From NCBI RefSeq assembly GCF_009711715.1, contig NZ_VENF01000005.1, positions 124,001 to 188,000 of the forward strand: a stretch of 64,000 nucleotides of DNA. Direction: 5' to 3'. This DNA comes from Methylophaga sp. (GTDB lineage Bacteria; Pseudomonadota; Gammaproteobacteria; Nitrosococcales; Methylophagaceae). The position numbers and the translations under genes were made by a program. The notes under the pieces are model-generated. The model was not told where the DNA came from. It searched no databases and saw nothing but the letters and a program-made list of their open reading frames with translations. Positions 10,081 to 18,736 of this stretch are shown one piece after another (positions within the stretch are counted from its first letter, which is position 1; each line of letters begins with the position of its first letter).

Positions 10081-10704
10081 ATGAATATGATGCAATACGC
10101 TGGTTCCGATAGACGGGAATTCTTCCGCATCAATGACACGGTCGTTGTTGATTACAAAGTCATACAAAGAGAGAATGTTGCCAATGTGGCTCGTCGTATC
10201 GCGCAGTCTACAGACGATGACGAAGGCAATGAAAAAGCACAGTTACGCGCAATTCAAAACGCTTTCAGTCATCTGGTTGATCAAATCAATCATCATGACC
10301 GTGAAATCGCCCGGGCTTTGCGCATGCTCGACGATAAAATCAATCTGGTTTCCCAGAGTATCCAGCGCTACCACAACCCTGTGAGCCCGGACGACTTGAC
10401 CGAAGCTAACCTCAGTGGTGGGGGCATTGCCTTTATGGTGGCGGAGCCGGTCGAAATTCGCGGCCATGTTGAGCTGCATCTTCAGTTATTACCGACCGCC
10501 AATACCGTGCATGCTCTGGCCACTGTCGTTTCCTGTGAGAAGATTTTATCGGCACCACCTGAAAAGCCCTATCATCTGCGTATGGCTTTCACTCATATGG
10601 ATGAGCAGGACCGCAACCAACTGGTCAAACATACCCTGAACCGCCAGGCCGAAATGCTGCGCGGCGGTTTACCCAGTGAAGGGATGAGCCTGCGCGAGTT
10701 TTAA
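10081..10704 (+). CDS. PilZ domain protein with helical insertion
   Basis: 207 residues. The c-di-GMP binding signature is split: DRREFFR (Arg12-x3-Arg16) at the start, and NLSGGG (residues 110-115, fitting D/N-x-S-x-x-G) much later. About 90 residues between them are predicted to be helical (AQLRAIQNAFSHLVDQINHHDREIARALRMLDDKI). A similar arrangement is known in tetrameric PilZ proteins of Xanthomonas, where inserted helices form a coiled-coil bundle. Both motifs look competent for c-di-GMP binding. It converges with the RND pump gene. The c-di-GMP could be supplied by the two GGDEF proteins elsewhere in the window. Confidence 0.85.
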   Translation: MNMMQYAGSDRREFFRINDTVVVDYKVIQRENVANVARRIAQSTDDDEGNEKAQLRAIQNAFSHLVDQINHHDREIARALRMLDDKINLVSQSIQRYHNPVSPDDLTEANLSGGGIAFMVAEPVEIRGHVELHLQLLPTANTVHALATVVSCEKILSAPPEKPYHLRMAFTHMDEQDRNQLVKHTLNRQAEMLRGGLPSEGMSLREF

Positions 10705-10724
10705 TCCGGCTTTGCAGCGGGTTA

Positions 10725-13700
10725 TCAGTTCTTTATGCTCTGGCCTTTGATATAGCTGTAATACAGCAGTGGAATCACGACTAGTGTTAAAGCTGTAGAC
10801 ACCAGAATACCGAATAGCAGCGCCACAGCCAGACCGTTAAATATCGGATCATCCAGAATAAACAAAGCGCCCAGCATGGCAGCCAGTGCCGTCAGGGCGA
10901 TGGGTTTAGCCCGCACTGATGCCGCCTGAATTACGGCCTTTTCTGCCGGCATCCCCGCAGCCATCGCTTCACGAATAAAATCCACCAGCAGAATTGAATT
11001 ACGCACAATAATGCCCGCCATCGCGATCATGCCAATCATCGATGTCGCCGTGAATTCCGCTCCCATCATGGCATGCCCCGGCATCACACCGATAAGGGTG
11101 AGCGGAATCGGCACCATAATGATTAATGGCAGTAAATAGGACCGGAACTGGGCCACAATCAGAATATAGATCAGAATGATGCCGACACCATAGGCCAGCC
11201 CCATATCACGGAAGGTTTCATAGGTAATCTGCCATTCACCATCCCACTTGATGCTGTCATTGATGGCCAGCGACGGCGCTGACAATAAATGTTGTTCAAT
11301 GCCCTGCGGCTGCAGACGTTGATAAATTCCGAACATGCCGTACAGGGGACTATCCACGCTGCCTGCCATATCGGCAGTTACAAATACCACGGGTTGCAGA
11401 TCTTTATGATAAATCGTCTGCTGATGGTCTGTGTCGATGACCTTAACCACCTCGCCCAGGCTAATCAGCTCACCATCACGGTTGCTGAGCTTAAAATTCA
11501 GCAAGGCCTCCAGGTTGCGTTTTTCTGCGACCGGCAGCGTCAGTCGTAAAGGTACCGCGTATTTCACTGCCGAGTTATGCAGATAGCCGACATCCTCACC
11601 CTCCAGCGCCAGTTTGATAGCCTGCACGATTTGTTGCTGTGACAGGCCATAATGCGCAGCCTTATTTCTATCGATATCAATCAGCTTGCGTGGCGCTGCC
11701 GCTTCAACACTGGTATCGATATCAACCACGCCCTCCACTGCGCTGAATTCCTGTTCAATGGTTTTGGCCCGCTTTAACTGAGACTGATAATCAAGTCCAT
11801 AGATTTCGGCCACAATAGGCGACTGCACAGGGGGCCCCGGTGGCACTTCAACCAGCTTCAGATTGGCCTGCCATGTTGCGGCGATCGCCTGCAACGGCGC
11901 TCGCAGGCTCAGGGCAATCTCATGGCTGCTGCGTTCGCGCAGGGATTTATGACGGAAATTCACCTGCACATCCGCCATATGCCAGTCTTTCCGCAGATAG
12001 TACTGACGAACCAACCCATTGAAATTAATCGGTGAAGCACTGCCGATATAAGCCTGATAGTCGGTCACTTCCGGCACTTGCTGCAGATAGGCAGTCAGTT
12101 CCCTGACCGCAGCTGCCGTGGTTTCCAGCGGCGTCCCCTCGGGCATATCCACCACCAGTTGCAGTTCTGATTTGTTGTCAAATGGCAGCATTTTCAGCAC
12201 AACCAGCCTAGCAGCCGCCAGCCCTACTGAAAGCACAATCAACACGACCAGGCCCAGCCAGAGCAGACGCCGGTATGTCTTAGCACGTGGTGAGGTCACG
12301 AAGGGTGATAGCAACCGATGAAAAAATCCATTGTCGCCGCGCTGGTGTACCTCCGGCTGCTGGCGACTGTGAGCAAGCAACCTGAGCACCATCCACGGGG
12401 TGATGATATAGGCCACCAGCAGTGACAACAGCATACCGATACTGGCATTAATCGGTATCGGGCTCATATAGGGCCCCATCAGTCCCGAAACAAAGGCCAT
12501 CGGCAGCAAAGCTGCGATGACGGCAAAAGTCGCCAGTATCGTCGGCTGCCCTACCTCATCGACGGCCAGCGGGATGGCTTCACGCAAAGACTGCGCGCCC
12601 TGTTGTAGGTGACGGTGGATATTCTCGACCACGACAATCGCATCATCGACCAGAATGCCAATCGAGAAAATCAGGGCAAACAATGACACGCGGTTCAGGG
12701 TAAAACCCCAGGCCCAGGAAGCAAACAGCATTAACAGCAGCGTGATAATCACGGCGACACCGACAATGATTGCTTCACGCCAACCCAGCGCCATCAAAAC
12801 CAGTGCCACCACGGCAATGGTGACAAAGATGAGTTTGTGAATCAGCGTGTCTGCCTTGTCATTGGCGGTTTCACCGTAGTTGCGGGTCACCGTCACATTC
12901 AGCGCACCGGGTACGATGACACCGCGCAGCGCCTCGACCTGCATCAGCACATCCTGTGCAATATCAGCAGCGTTGTGGCCAGGCTGTTTGGCTATGGCGA
13001 TCGTCACCGCGTCATATTCCCCGCTTGTCTCGATGCCTTTATCAACGCCCGCGGGCCCGACACCCAGCCAGACATAACGTTCCGGTTGTTCCGGTCCCTG
13101 AATCAGGGTCGCGACATCACTTAAATAAACCGGTTTACCGCCATGCAGGCCGATGATCAATTCGTTTAAACTGGCCGCACTGAAAATAAACTGGCCAGCC
13201 TGGACGGAAGTAGCCTGGTTCTGCTGAACCACTGTGCCAGCCTCGGCAGACTGGTTGCTTGCTGCCAGTGCTTCGGCAAGACCGGCCGGATCAATCTGAT
13301 AGGCTGCCAGCTTGACCGGATCCAGTTCAATACGGACCACACTGTCCGGTCCGCCGATTGTATAAATGTCCCGTGTTCCGGCGATTCGCTTCAGCTCTGC
13401 TTCCAGCGCATGTGCGACCTGTTTGAGCTGATAGGCATCCTGTTTGTCTTCACGCCATAAAGTTAAAGTCAGGATCGGCACATCGTCGATGCCCTTGGGT
13501 TTGATAATCGGCTGCGAGACGCCCAGCTGCGCCGGCAGCCAGTCACTGTTGGAGTAGATTTTGTTATACAGGCGGACGATCGCTTCGGTGCGTGGTTCAC
13601 CCACTTCAAACTGTGCCGTCAACACGGCCATGCCCGGTCTGGATACCGAATAGACATGGTCCAAGCCCGCAATTTCACTGATAACCTGTTCCGCCGGCGT

Positions 13701-13901
13701 GGCAATCAGTCGCTCAACTTCTTCAGCACTGGCCCCCGGATAGGCGATGAAGATATTGGCAAAGGTCACGTCAATCTGAGGTTCTTCCTCACGCGGCGTC
13801 ACCAGAATGGCGAATAAGCCGAGCAAAACCGCAAGCAGTGCGATCAGAGGTGTGAGTGCATTATCCTGAAAAAAAGCGGCGATCCGTCCCGACAGGCCCA
13901 T
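10725..13901 (-). CDS. RND efflux transporter, inner-membrane permease
   Basis: 1058 residues, full length for the AcrB/HAE1-like family. Twelve membrane segments are arranged as one plus five, large periplasmic loop, one plus five. The proton-relay motif GILVDDAIVVVENI lies in transmembrane helix 4 near residue 415. The segment TPREEEPQIDVTFANIF at the start of the porter domain places it among broad or metal/organic-compound pumps rather than classical AcrB. It starts three bases after the adaptor gene ends. No outer-membrane channel gene is adjacent, so it presumably uses a TolC encoded elsewhere. Confidence 0.93.
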   Translation of the reverse strand: MGLSGRIAAFFQDNALTPLIALLAVLLGLFAILVTPREEEPQIDVTFANIFIAYPGASAEEVERLIATPAEQVISEIAGLDHVYSVSRPGMAVLTAQFEVGEPRTEAIVRLYNKIYSNSDWLPAQLGVSQPIIKPKGIDDVPILTLTLWREDKQDAYQLKQVAHALEAELKRIAGTRDIYTIGGPDSVVRIELDPVKLAAYQIDPAGLAEALAASNQSAEAGTVVQQNQATSVQAGQFIFSAASLNELIIGLHGGKPVYLSDVATLIQGPEQPERYVWLGVGPAGVDKGIETSGEYDAVTIAIAKQPGHNAADIAQDVLMQVEALRGVIVPGALNVTVTRNYGETANDKADTLIHKLIFVTIAVVALVLMALGWREAIIVGVAVIITLLLMLFASWAWGFTLNRVSLFALIFSIGILVDDAIVVVENIHRHLQQGAQSLREAIPLAVDEVGQPTILATFAVIAALLPMAFVSGLMGPYMSPIPINASIGMLLSLLVAYIITPWMVLRLLAHSRQQPEVHQRGDNGFFHRLLSPFVTSPRAKTYRRLLWLGLVVLIVLSVGLAAARLVVLKMLPFDNKSELQLVVDMPEGTPLETTAAAVRELTAYLQQVPEVTDYQAYIGSASPINFNGLVRQYYLRKDWHMADVQVNFRHKSLRERSSHEIALSLRAPLQAIAATWQANLKLVEVPPGPPVQSPIVAEIYGLDYQSQLKRAKTIEQEFSAVEGVVDIDTSVEAAAPRKLIDIDRNKAAHYGLSQQQIVQAIKLALEGEDVGYLHNSAVKYAVPLRLTLPVAEKRNLEALLNFKLSNRDGELISLGEVVKVIDTDHQQTIYHKDLQPVVFVTADMAGSVDSPLYGMFGIYQRLQPQGIEQHLLSAPSLAINDSIKWDGEWQITYETFRDMGLAYGVGIILIYILIVAQFRSYLLPLIIMVPIPLTLIGVMPGHAMMGAEFTATSMIGMIAMAGIIVRNSILLVDFIREAMAAGMPAEKAVIQAASVRAKPIALTALAAMLGALFILDDPIFNGLAVALLFGILVSTALTLVVIPLLYYSYIKGQSIKN

Positions 13902-13904
13902 CTT

Positions 13905-14981
13905 TTATTGTCCTTCGCTCTGTTTCATTACCTTAAGTGCCAGCACAGGATCAGTGATCACCCTCTCTCCCGCTGTGAGACCAGCCAGAATCTCCATATC
14001 ACCTGAAGCCAGGCTTCGGCCTGGCCGGACCTGACGAAAGTGAACAGTAGCCTCTTTCAACAGATAAACACCTGCAGTCTCGCCGCGCTGAACAACGGCG
14101 CTGGCAGGCACCAGCAATAATGTCTCGTCCGCACCCTGCAGCGTCACTTTGACACTACTGCCCGGATACAGATTATTGACTTGTTCATCCAGCTGGATGC
14201 GTAAAGTGAAACTATGGCTGGCACTATCCGCCTGCGGCACCAGTGTGGTTTCACCCGCTGTCAGCTTGTTGCCGTCTGTTGTTTTGATCTCACTGATCCT
14301 GGCCGGTAGCAAGCGATTCAGCAAACGCTGTGGAATCTGAATCACGACACGAAGAGACTCAAGCGACAGGCCGGACATTAACAACTGACCGGGACTGGCC
14401 ATTTCCCCGACTTCAATCCATCGCTGAGTCACTATTCCGGCATAAGGGGCGCGTACCACGGTGTAGGATAAAGCGACTTGCGCTTCGGCCACCTCGGCCT
14501 CTCTTGCTTTGATTTGTGCCGCCAGTACGTTAACACGGGCATTAGCCGCCGCTTTATCGGCCTCGGCTTTATCCAGTGCAGCGCGTGTCACCTGTTTGCG
14601 GGCGAATAAATCCGCAATCCTGCCGGCTTCAGACAGGGCCTCCTTTTGCCTGGCAAGCGCTTCCTGATACTGTGCCTTTTCAGCCAGCAAGTTGGCTTCG
14701 GCACGCATCAGCCGGGTTTTAATTTCATCATCCCGGAAACGCAGAATGACCTCATCTTTGGCTACACGGTCATTAACATCTACATTGAGTTCAACCACTT
14801 CTGCCGCAATACGCGATGAGACCGTCGCCTGGTTCACCGCTTCCACAACACCGTCAAACTCATACTGTGCGGGCAGCGTTTTCTGAGCCACTCTGGCCGT
14901 AGGCAAAGGCTCAGCGATGCTTAGCTGTGCTGTCAAAAATAAGCAGAGCGCAATAAGCCTGGAGTGTTGGCTGAGTTTCAT
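13905..14981 (-). CDS. RND efflux periplasmic adaptor (membrane fusion protein)
   Basis: 358 residues with a Sec signal peptide (cleavage likely after QLSIA, residue 23). The order is: biotinyl-lipoyl half, long alpha-helical hairpin (residues 95-170, rich in Ala, Glu and Gln), second lipoyl half with SYTVVRAPYAGIVTQRWIEVGE, then beta-barrel and membrane-proximal domains. This is the HlyD/AcrA-type adaptor linking the permease to a TolC-like channel. No lipobox is present, so it is soluble or peripherally attached. First gene of the pump operon. Confidence 0.92.
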   Translation of the reverse strand: MKLSQHSRLIALCLFLTAQLSIAEPLPTARVAQKTLPAQYEFDGVVEAVNQATVSSRIAAEVVELNVDVNDRVAKDEVILRFRDDEIKTRLMRAEANLLAEKAQYQEALARQKEALSEAGRIADLFARKQVTRAALDKAEADKAAANARVNVLAAQIKAREAEVAEAQVALSYTVVRAPYAGIVTQRWIEVGEMASPGQLLMSGLSLESLRVVIQIPQRLLNRLLPARISEIKTTDGNKLTAGETTLVPQADSASHSFTLRIQLDEQVNNLYPGSSVKVTLQGADETLLLVPASAVVQRGETAGVYLLKEATVHFRQVRPGRSLASGDMEILAGLTAGERVITDPVLALKVMKQSEGQ

Positions 14982-15009
14982 TATCAGTCCCTGTGTTTAA
15001 CACCATATA

Positions 15010-15023
15010 TTAGTGTTTACTAA
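15010..15023. promoter_or_regulatory. Palindrome TTAGT-GTTT-ACTAA, possible TetR-type operator
   Basis: Perfect 5-base arms in the 100-base region between the pump operon and the divergent glutathione transferase gene. A second, overlapping inverted repeat is AACAC-N9-GTGTT (14999-15017). Pump operons are commonly controlled by TetR-family repressors at such sites, but no regulator gene is in this window. Confidence 0.4.
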
Positions 15024-15084
15024 TTTATAGTTATTCCGCTGCTTTGTCTATACTGGCCAGCTTTAAGCAATAGTAATGAGTTAA

Positions 15085-15741
15085 ATGACAGATAAGGCCT
15101 TACCCACGCTATACAGCTTCCGCCGTTGTCCTTACGCCATGCGTGCCCGACTCGCGCTTGCCGAGAGTGGCGTGAAATGCGAGCTGCGTGAAGTGGTGCT
15201 GAAGGATAAGCCTGAGCAACTGCTTACACTCTCGCCCAAGGGGACGGTGCCGGTTCTTGTGACAGCTGAGGGACAGGTGATTGATGAAAGTATCGACATC
15301 GCTTTCTGGGCGCTGACACAGCACGATCCGGATAACTGGTATCAGTCACTCAGCAGCGAACAGCATGAAACGATGCTGGCCCTGATTGAAAACAACGACG
15401 GCGAATTCAAATATTTTCTGGACCGCTATAAATACGCTGATCGCTATCCCGAACACAGTCAACGTTATTACCGCGAGCAGGGCGAGAAAACCCTGACCCG
15501 GCTGGAGCAGCTTCTGACAGAAAATGGCTGTTTATTGCGGGAATACTGGACTTTGGCTGATATCGCGCTGTTGCCGTTTATCCGCCAGTTCGCTTTTGTC
15601 GATAAAGCCTGGTTTGATACGTCAGCTTACCCCCGCGTTCAAGCCTGGCTGGCAGACTTTCTTGAGAGTGATTTATTCCGTACGGTGATGCCCAAATATC
15701 CACAGTGGCATGAAGGTGACGAGCCGGTGTTATTTCCCTAG
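15085..15741 (+). CDS. Glutathione S-transferase family protein
   Basis: 218 residues. The N-terminal thioredoxin-like domain (1-80) opens TLYSFRRCPYAMRARLAL, with Cys15 at the position used by omega/Cys-type transferases. SPKGTVPVLVT and IDESIDIAFW form the glutathione-binding cis-Pro and ESxxI motifs. The C-terminal helical domain (90-215) has the N-capping pattern LREYWTLADIALLPFIRQF. A Cys-type enzyme would do thiol transfer or deglutathionylation rather than classical conjugation. The 3' end overlaps the convergent LapG-like gene by four bases. Confidence 0.88.
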   Translation: MTDKALPTLYSFRRCPYAMRARLALAESGVKCELREVVLKDKPEQLLTLSPKGTVPVLVTAEGQVIDESIDIAFWALTQHDPDNWYQSLSSEQHETMLALIENNDGEFKYFLDRYKYADRYPEHSQRYYREQGEKTLTRLEQLLTENGCLLREYWTLADIALLPFIRQFAFVDKAWFDTSAYPRVQAWLADFLESDLFRTVMPKYPQWHEGDEPVLFP

Positions 15742-16427
15742 GGGCAGCGTGTTCTGGCCTCTGATGCCGGCAGGTCGTAATACTGGTAACGGCAGATCAT
15801 GGTCTCAGTATCAGCGGCTTCCACATCCATGCTTTTGAGCAGGCTCTGCCAAAGACTGATGCGCTCGGCATTGTCGACAAAATGACTGTCGTGATTGCGT
15901 TTATTCAGCCAGAGACCGGCAGCGTTAAAGCTGTAGACGGGATAGAGATCATCACGCTGGCTCGCCGGCTGGATATGGGTATTGAGATTATCCAGTACCA
16001 GTGGCACGGCTTTCGGTGATTCGTAGTAGCTCACCACCATATGTGCCTGATTGAGTTGCAGGGCTTTGACATAGGTCAGACGCAACTTGTCTTCATCCAT
16101 GCCCATACCGGTCAGAGTGAAATACTTGGCCAGTGAAAAATCCTCACAGTCACCGCCGCCACTGACGATTGTCTGCAGTGGCGTGGCCCAGTAGTCCTGC
16201 TGTTTCCAGTGCTTGATATCATCAACAAACACCAGCTGATTCACGAAATCGTTGGCCGCCTCCAGACGACGCTGATCGGACCAGTGCTGGCCATTGGCGA
16301 TCAACTGATTCCAGCTTGCGACGCGGGCCTCAATCTCTGGGCTGATGCCAGTGTCTATCCTGGGAGATGAAGAGCAACCGGCCAGTAAAGCCAGTATCAA
16401 AACGACCAGCCATTTCATTGTGTTCAA
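15738..16427 (-). CDS. LapG-like transglutaminase-fold cysteine protease, lipoprotein
   Basis: 229 residues. The lipoprotein signal MKWLVVLILALLAGC (Cys18, followed by Ser) is unusual, because LapG of Pseudomonas is a soluble periplasmic protein. The catalytic triad of the bacterial transglutaminase-like cysteine peptidase family is intact: Cys94 in GGGDCEDFSLAKY, His129 in NQAHMVV and Asp146 in VLDNL. LapG cleaves the N-terminus of large biofilm adhesins under control of the c-di-GMP receptor LapD. No LapD or adhesin gene is in the window. Its start overlaps the bioD stop by four bases, so it is the last gene of the biotin operon. Confidence 0.85.
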   Translation of the reverse strand: MNTMKWLVVLILALLAGCSSSPRIDTGISPEIEARVASWNQLIANGQHWSDQRRLEAANDFVNQLVFVDDIKHWKQQDYWATPLQTIVSGGGDCEDFSLAKYFTLTGMGMDEDKLRLTYVKALQLNQAHMVVSYYESPKAVPLVLDNLNTHIQPASQRDDLYPVYSFNAAGLWLNKRNHDSHFVDNAERISLWQSLLKSMDVEAADTETMICRYQYYDLPASEARTRCP

Positions 16428-17089
16428 CCCTCCTGACAGAGGTACTCAGCGGCGGATTGGCCCTCAGCAAGTCTTGGCACCACTCCCAGGCAGGGAGCGG
16501 CAATATGCTGTTTCAATGTCTCTATAATTTCTGCTGATTCACCCTGCTCGTCAAGATGATTGGCCACCCAGCCGGCTATTTTAAGACCACGTTGCTGAAT
16601 CGATTCAACACTGAGCAGGGCATGGTTGATACAGCCGAGCTTGATTGCGACCACCAGCACCACCGGTAAATCCAGCGCCACAGCCAGATCAGCCATGGTT
16701 TCGGTCTGGTTGAGGGGCACCAGCCAGCCGCCGGCGCCTTCCACCACCACGGCATCACTCACCGCCTTAATACGTTCAAACTGTTGTTTAATATCGCTAA
16801 TCGAGACTTCCGTGTTGACCCGCCCGGCGGCGATATGTGGCGCGATGGCAGGTTCAAAGGCATAAGGGTTGATAAGGGAATAAGGCAGTGACACATTGCT
16901 CTGCGCAATCATTGCCAGCGCATCTTCATTCTGCCATTGTCCCTCTATCCAGTGACAGCCACTGGCGACCGGTTTCATGCCGGCAACACTGACCCCCTGA
17001 TGCCGCAATAAACCCATCAGGCCGGTGGAAATACGGGTTTTGCCGACTTCGGTATCAGTGCCGGTGACAAACACATGCTTGGGAATCAT
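16424..17089 (-). CDS. bioD: ATP-dependent dethiobiotin synthetase
   Basis: Closes the ureido ring of biotin from 7,8-diaminopelargonate, CO2 and ATP. 221 residues, the usual length. P-loop VTGTDTEVGKTRISTGL lies at residues 9-25, the substrate-binding KPVASG at 40-45, and VVEGAGGWLVPL near 115. Fifth gene of the run bioB-F-H-C-D: its start overlaps the bioC stop by four bases and its stop overlaps the start of the LapG-like lipoprotein gene. Confidence 0.96.
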   Translation of the reverse strand: MIPKHVFVTGTDTEVGKTRISTGLMGLLRHQGVSVAGMKPVASGCHWIEGQWQNEDALAMIAQSNVSLPYSLINPYAFEPAIAPHIAAGRVNTEVSISDIKQQFERIKAVSDAVVVEGAGGWLVPLNQTETMADLAVALDLPVVLVVAIKLGCINHALLSVESIQQRGLKIAGWVANHLDEQGESAEIIETLKQHIAAPCLGVVPRLAEGQSAAEYLCQEG

Positions 17090-17985
17090 CGACGTTGAAT
17101 CTCACTCAGGGGAATATGCACACTGCCATCAGCGGCGGGCCGCTGACCCGCCTGCTGCAGCTTCCAGCCATGGCCATAGACCACTTCATAACTGGCCGGG
17201 ATCAGTCCTTCAATGCGGAAGTTTTCATACTCGGCTATAACCTGTCGCATCAGGTTTTTACCGGTCAGACCACGGCGACGGCCTTGATTGACATTACGCG
17301 CCCCCAGAATTTTGAGATCACGCATCATTGCCATCGGTGTTGGGTACGTCAGCACATAGGGTTCGATATCCAGGACGCAATCAGCCAAACCGCTGGCCGT
17401 CATCGCATCGCCGACATCATGGATATCGTAAAATACGTTCACATGCGGGTAAGTATCCACCGCCGCCCAGGCCTGCCTCAGTTCGGTCAGCGTATCCGGT
17501 CCCAGCGAGCTGTACAGCAGTAGCCCGTCGGGACGCAGCACCCGCTGAATTTCATGAAAACTCACCGACGGTTCACACCATTGCAGAGCCAGATTGGCGA
17601 AGACCAGATCGACGCTGTTATCGGCAAGCGGGATCGACTCGGCGTCACCGGCCAGCAGTTGCAGTTTCTGGCCGCTGCCTGGCAGCCAGCGCTTGAGGCC
17701 CAGATCCTGCCGATAGCGTTTGCGGGCCTGTTGCAGCATATCGGTGGCAATATCCATTGCCAGCAAGCTGGCCTCCGGGTAACGCTTTTGCAGCAGGGAC
17801 AGATTCCGGCCGGTGCCGACGCCGAGATCCAGAATCGACTGCGGCTGAATCTTCATCAGACTGAGGCGATCCAGTAATTCATCTGCGGTCTGCCGTTGCA
17901 GGATCGCCACATCATCATATTTCGTGGCGGCGGCCGCAAAGGAACGGGCCACTTTGGATTTGTCGGGACGATATTCAACCATCAA
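17086..17985 (-). CDS. bioC: Malonyl-ACP O-methyltransferase
   Basis: Methylates malonyl-ACP with S-adenosylmethionine so that fatty-acid synthesis can build pimeloyl-ACP. 299 residues. The AdoMet-binding motif ILDLGVGTGRNLSLL lies near residue 50, AMDIATDML follows, and the acidic/aromatic VDLVFANLALQWCE motif near residue 130 is typical of BioC. The N-terminal KSKVARSFAAAATKYD is also a family hallmark. It overlaps bioH by 11 bases and bioD by four, which implies translational coupling. Confidence 0.95.
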   Translation of the reverse strand: MMVEYRPDKSKVARSFAAAATKYDDVAILQRQTADELLDRLSLMKIQPQSILDLGVGTGRNLSLLQKRYPEASLLAMDIATDMLQQARKRYRQDLGLKRWLPGSGQKLQLLAGDAESIPLADNSVDLVFANLALQWCEPSVSFHEIQRVLRPDGLLLYSSLGPDTLTELRQAWAAVDTYPHVNVFYDIHDVGDAMTASGLADCVLDIEPYVLTYPTPMAMMRDLKILGARNVNQGRRRGLTGKNLMRQVIAEYENFRIEGLIPASYEVVYGHGWKLQQAGQRPAADGSVHIPLSEIQRR

Positions 17986-18736
17986 TAAACTGTTCTATCT
18001 GTTGCTGACATTGCGCAGCCTGGGCTATAAACGGAGCGTGACCGAGGCCATCGAGCAGCACAACCTGCAGCGCCGGATTCAATTGTCGGGCGTAGTCGGG
18101 CATCTCTGCCGGAATTAGGGTATCGCGCGTTCCCAGCAGCATTTGAACCGGGCAATTCAATGCCGCCAGTGCTTCACGCATATCCAGTTGAAGCAGACAA
18201 TCCAGGCCCGCATGCAGTGCCTCTGAATCAGGCGAGTGCTGCCATGCCAGACGCTCGCTCAACTCACGAATCGTGGCGCGGCTTTTGTCCGCCCCCTTGG
18301 CCTGCAGCATCAGAAAACGCTGCAGGGTCTGCTTTTGATCGACATCCAGACTGACTGCAAAATTCTCAAACACCTCGCTCTGCATTGCACAGGGCCAGTC
18401 TTTGTCCCGAACAAAGCGCGGCGTTGCCGCCATCAGGCTCAGTTTGCTGACCCGGGCGGGATAATGCTGGGCAAAAGCGAGACTCAGTAAACCACCCAGT
18501 GACCAGCCCAGCCAGACCGCTTTTTGCGGCAGCTTGTCCGCCAATGCCGGTAGCAGATTATCCAATTCAAAAGCCTGTTTGTGCCAGTCGCTCTGGCCAT
18601 GCCCCGGCAGATCGACCAGATGCAGGGTAAATCGCTCAGACAGGCGGGCAGCAAGTTCGTGCCAGACACCGCTGTGCATGCTCCAGCCGTGCAGCAGAAC
18701 GAGATCCGGACCACCGCCGCACTGTTCAATATGCAC
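17975..18736 (-). CDS. bioH: Pimeloyl-ACP methyl ester carboxylesterase
   Basis: Removes the methyl group from pimeloyl-ACP methyl ester, ending the BioC-BioH route. 253 residues of alpha/beta hydrolase fold. The nucleophile elbow GWSLGG (near residue 80), the Asp of GTRDTLIP and the His of GLGHAPF complete the triad. The start is GTG at 18736 with TGGAG seven bases upstream inside bioF. It overlaps the bioF end by 11 bases. Confidence 0.94.
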   Translation of the reverse strand: MHIEQCGGGPDLVLLHGWSMHSGVWHELAARLSERFTLHLVDLPGHGQSDWHKQAFELDNLLPALADKLPQKAVWLGWSLGGLLSLAFAQHYPARVSKLSLMAATPRFVRDKDWPCAMQSEVFENFAVSLDVDQKQTLQRFLMLQAKGADKSRATIRELSERLAWQHSPDSEALHAGLDCLLQLDMREALAALNCPVQMLLGTRDTLIPAEMPDYARQLNPALQVVLLDGLGHAPFIAQAAQCQQQIEQFIDG

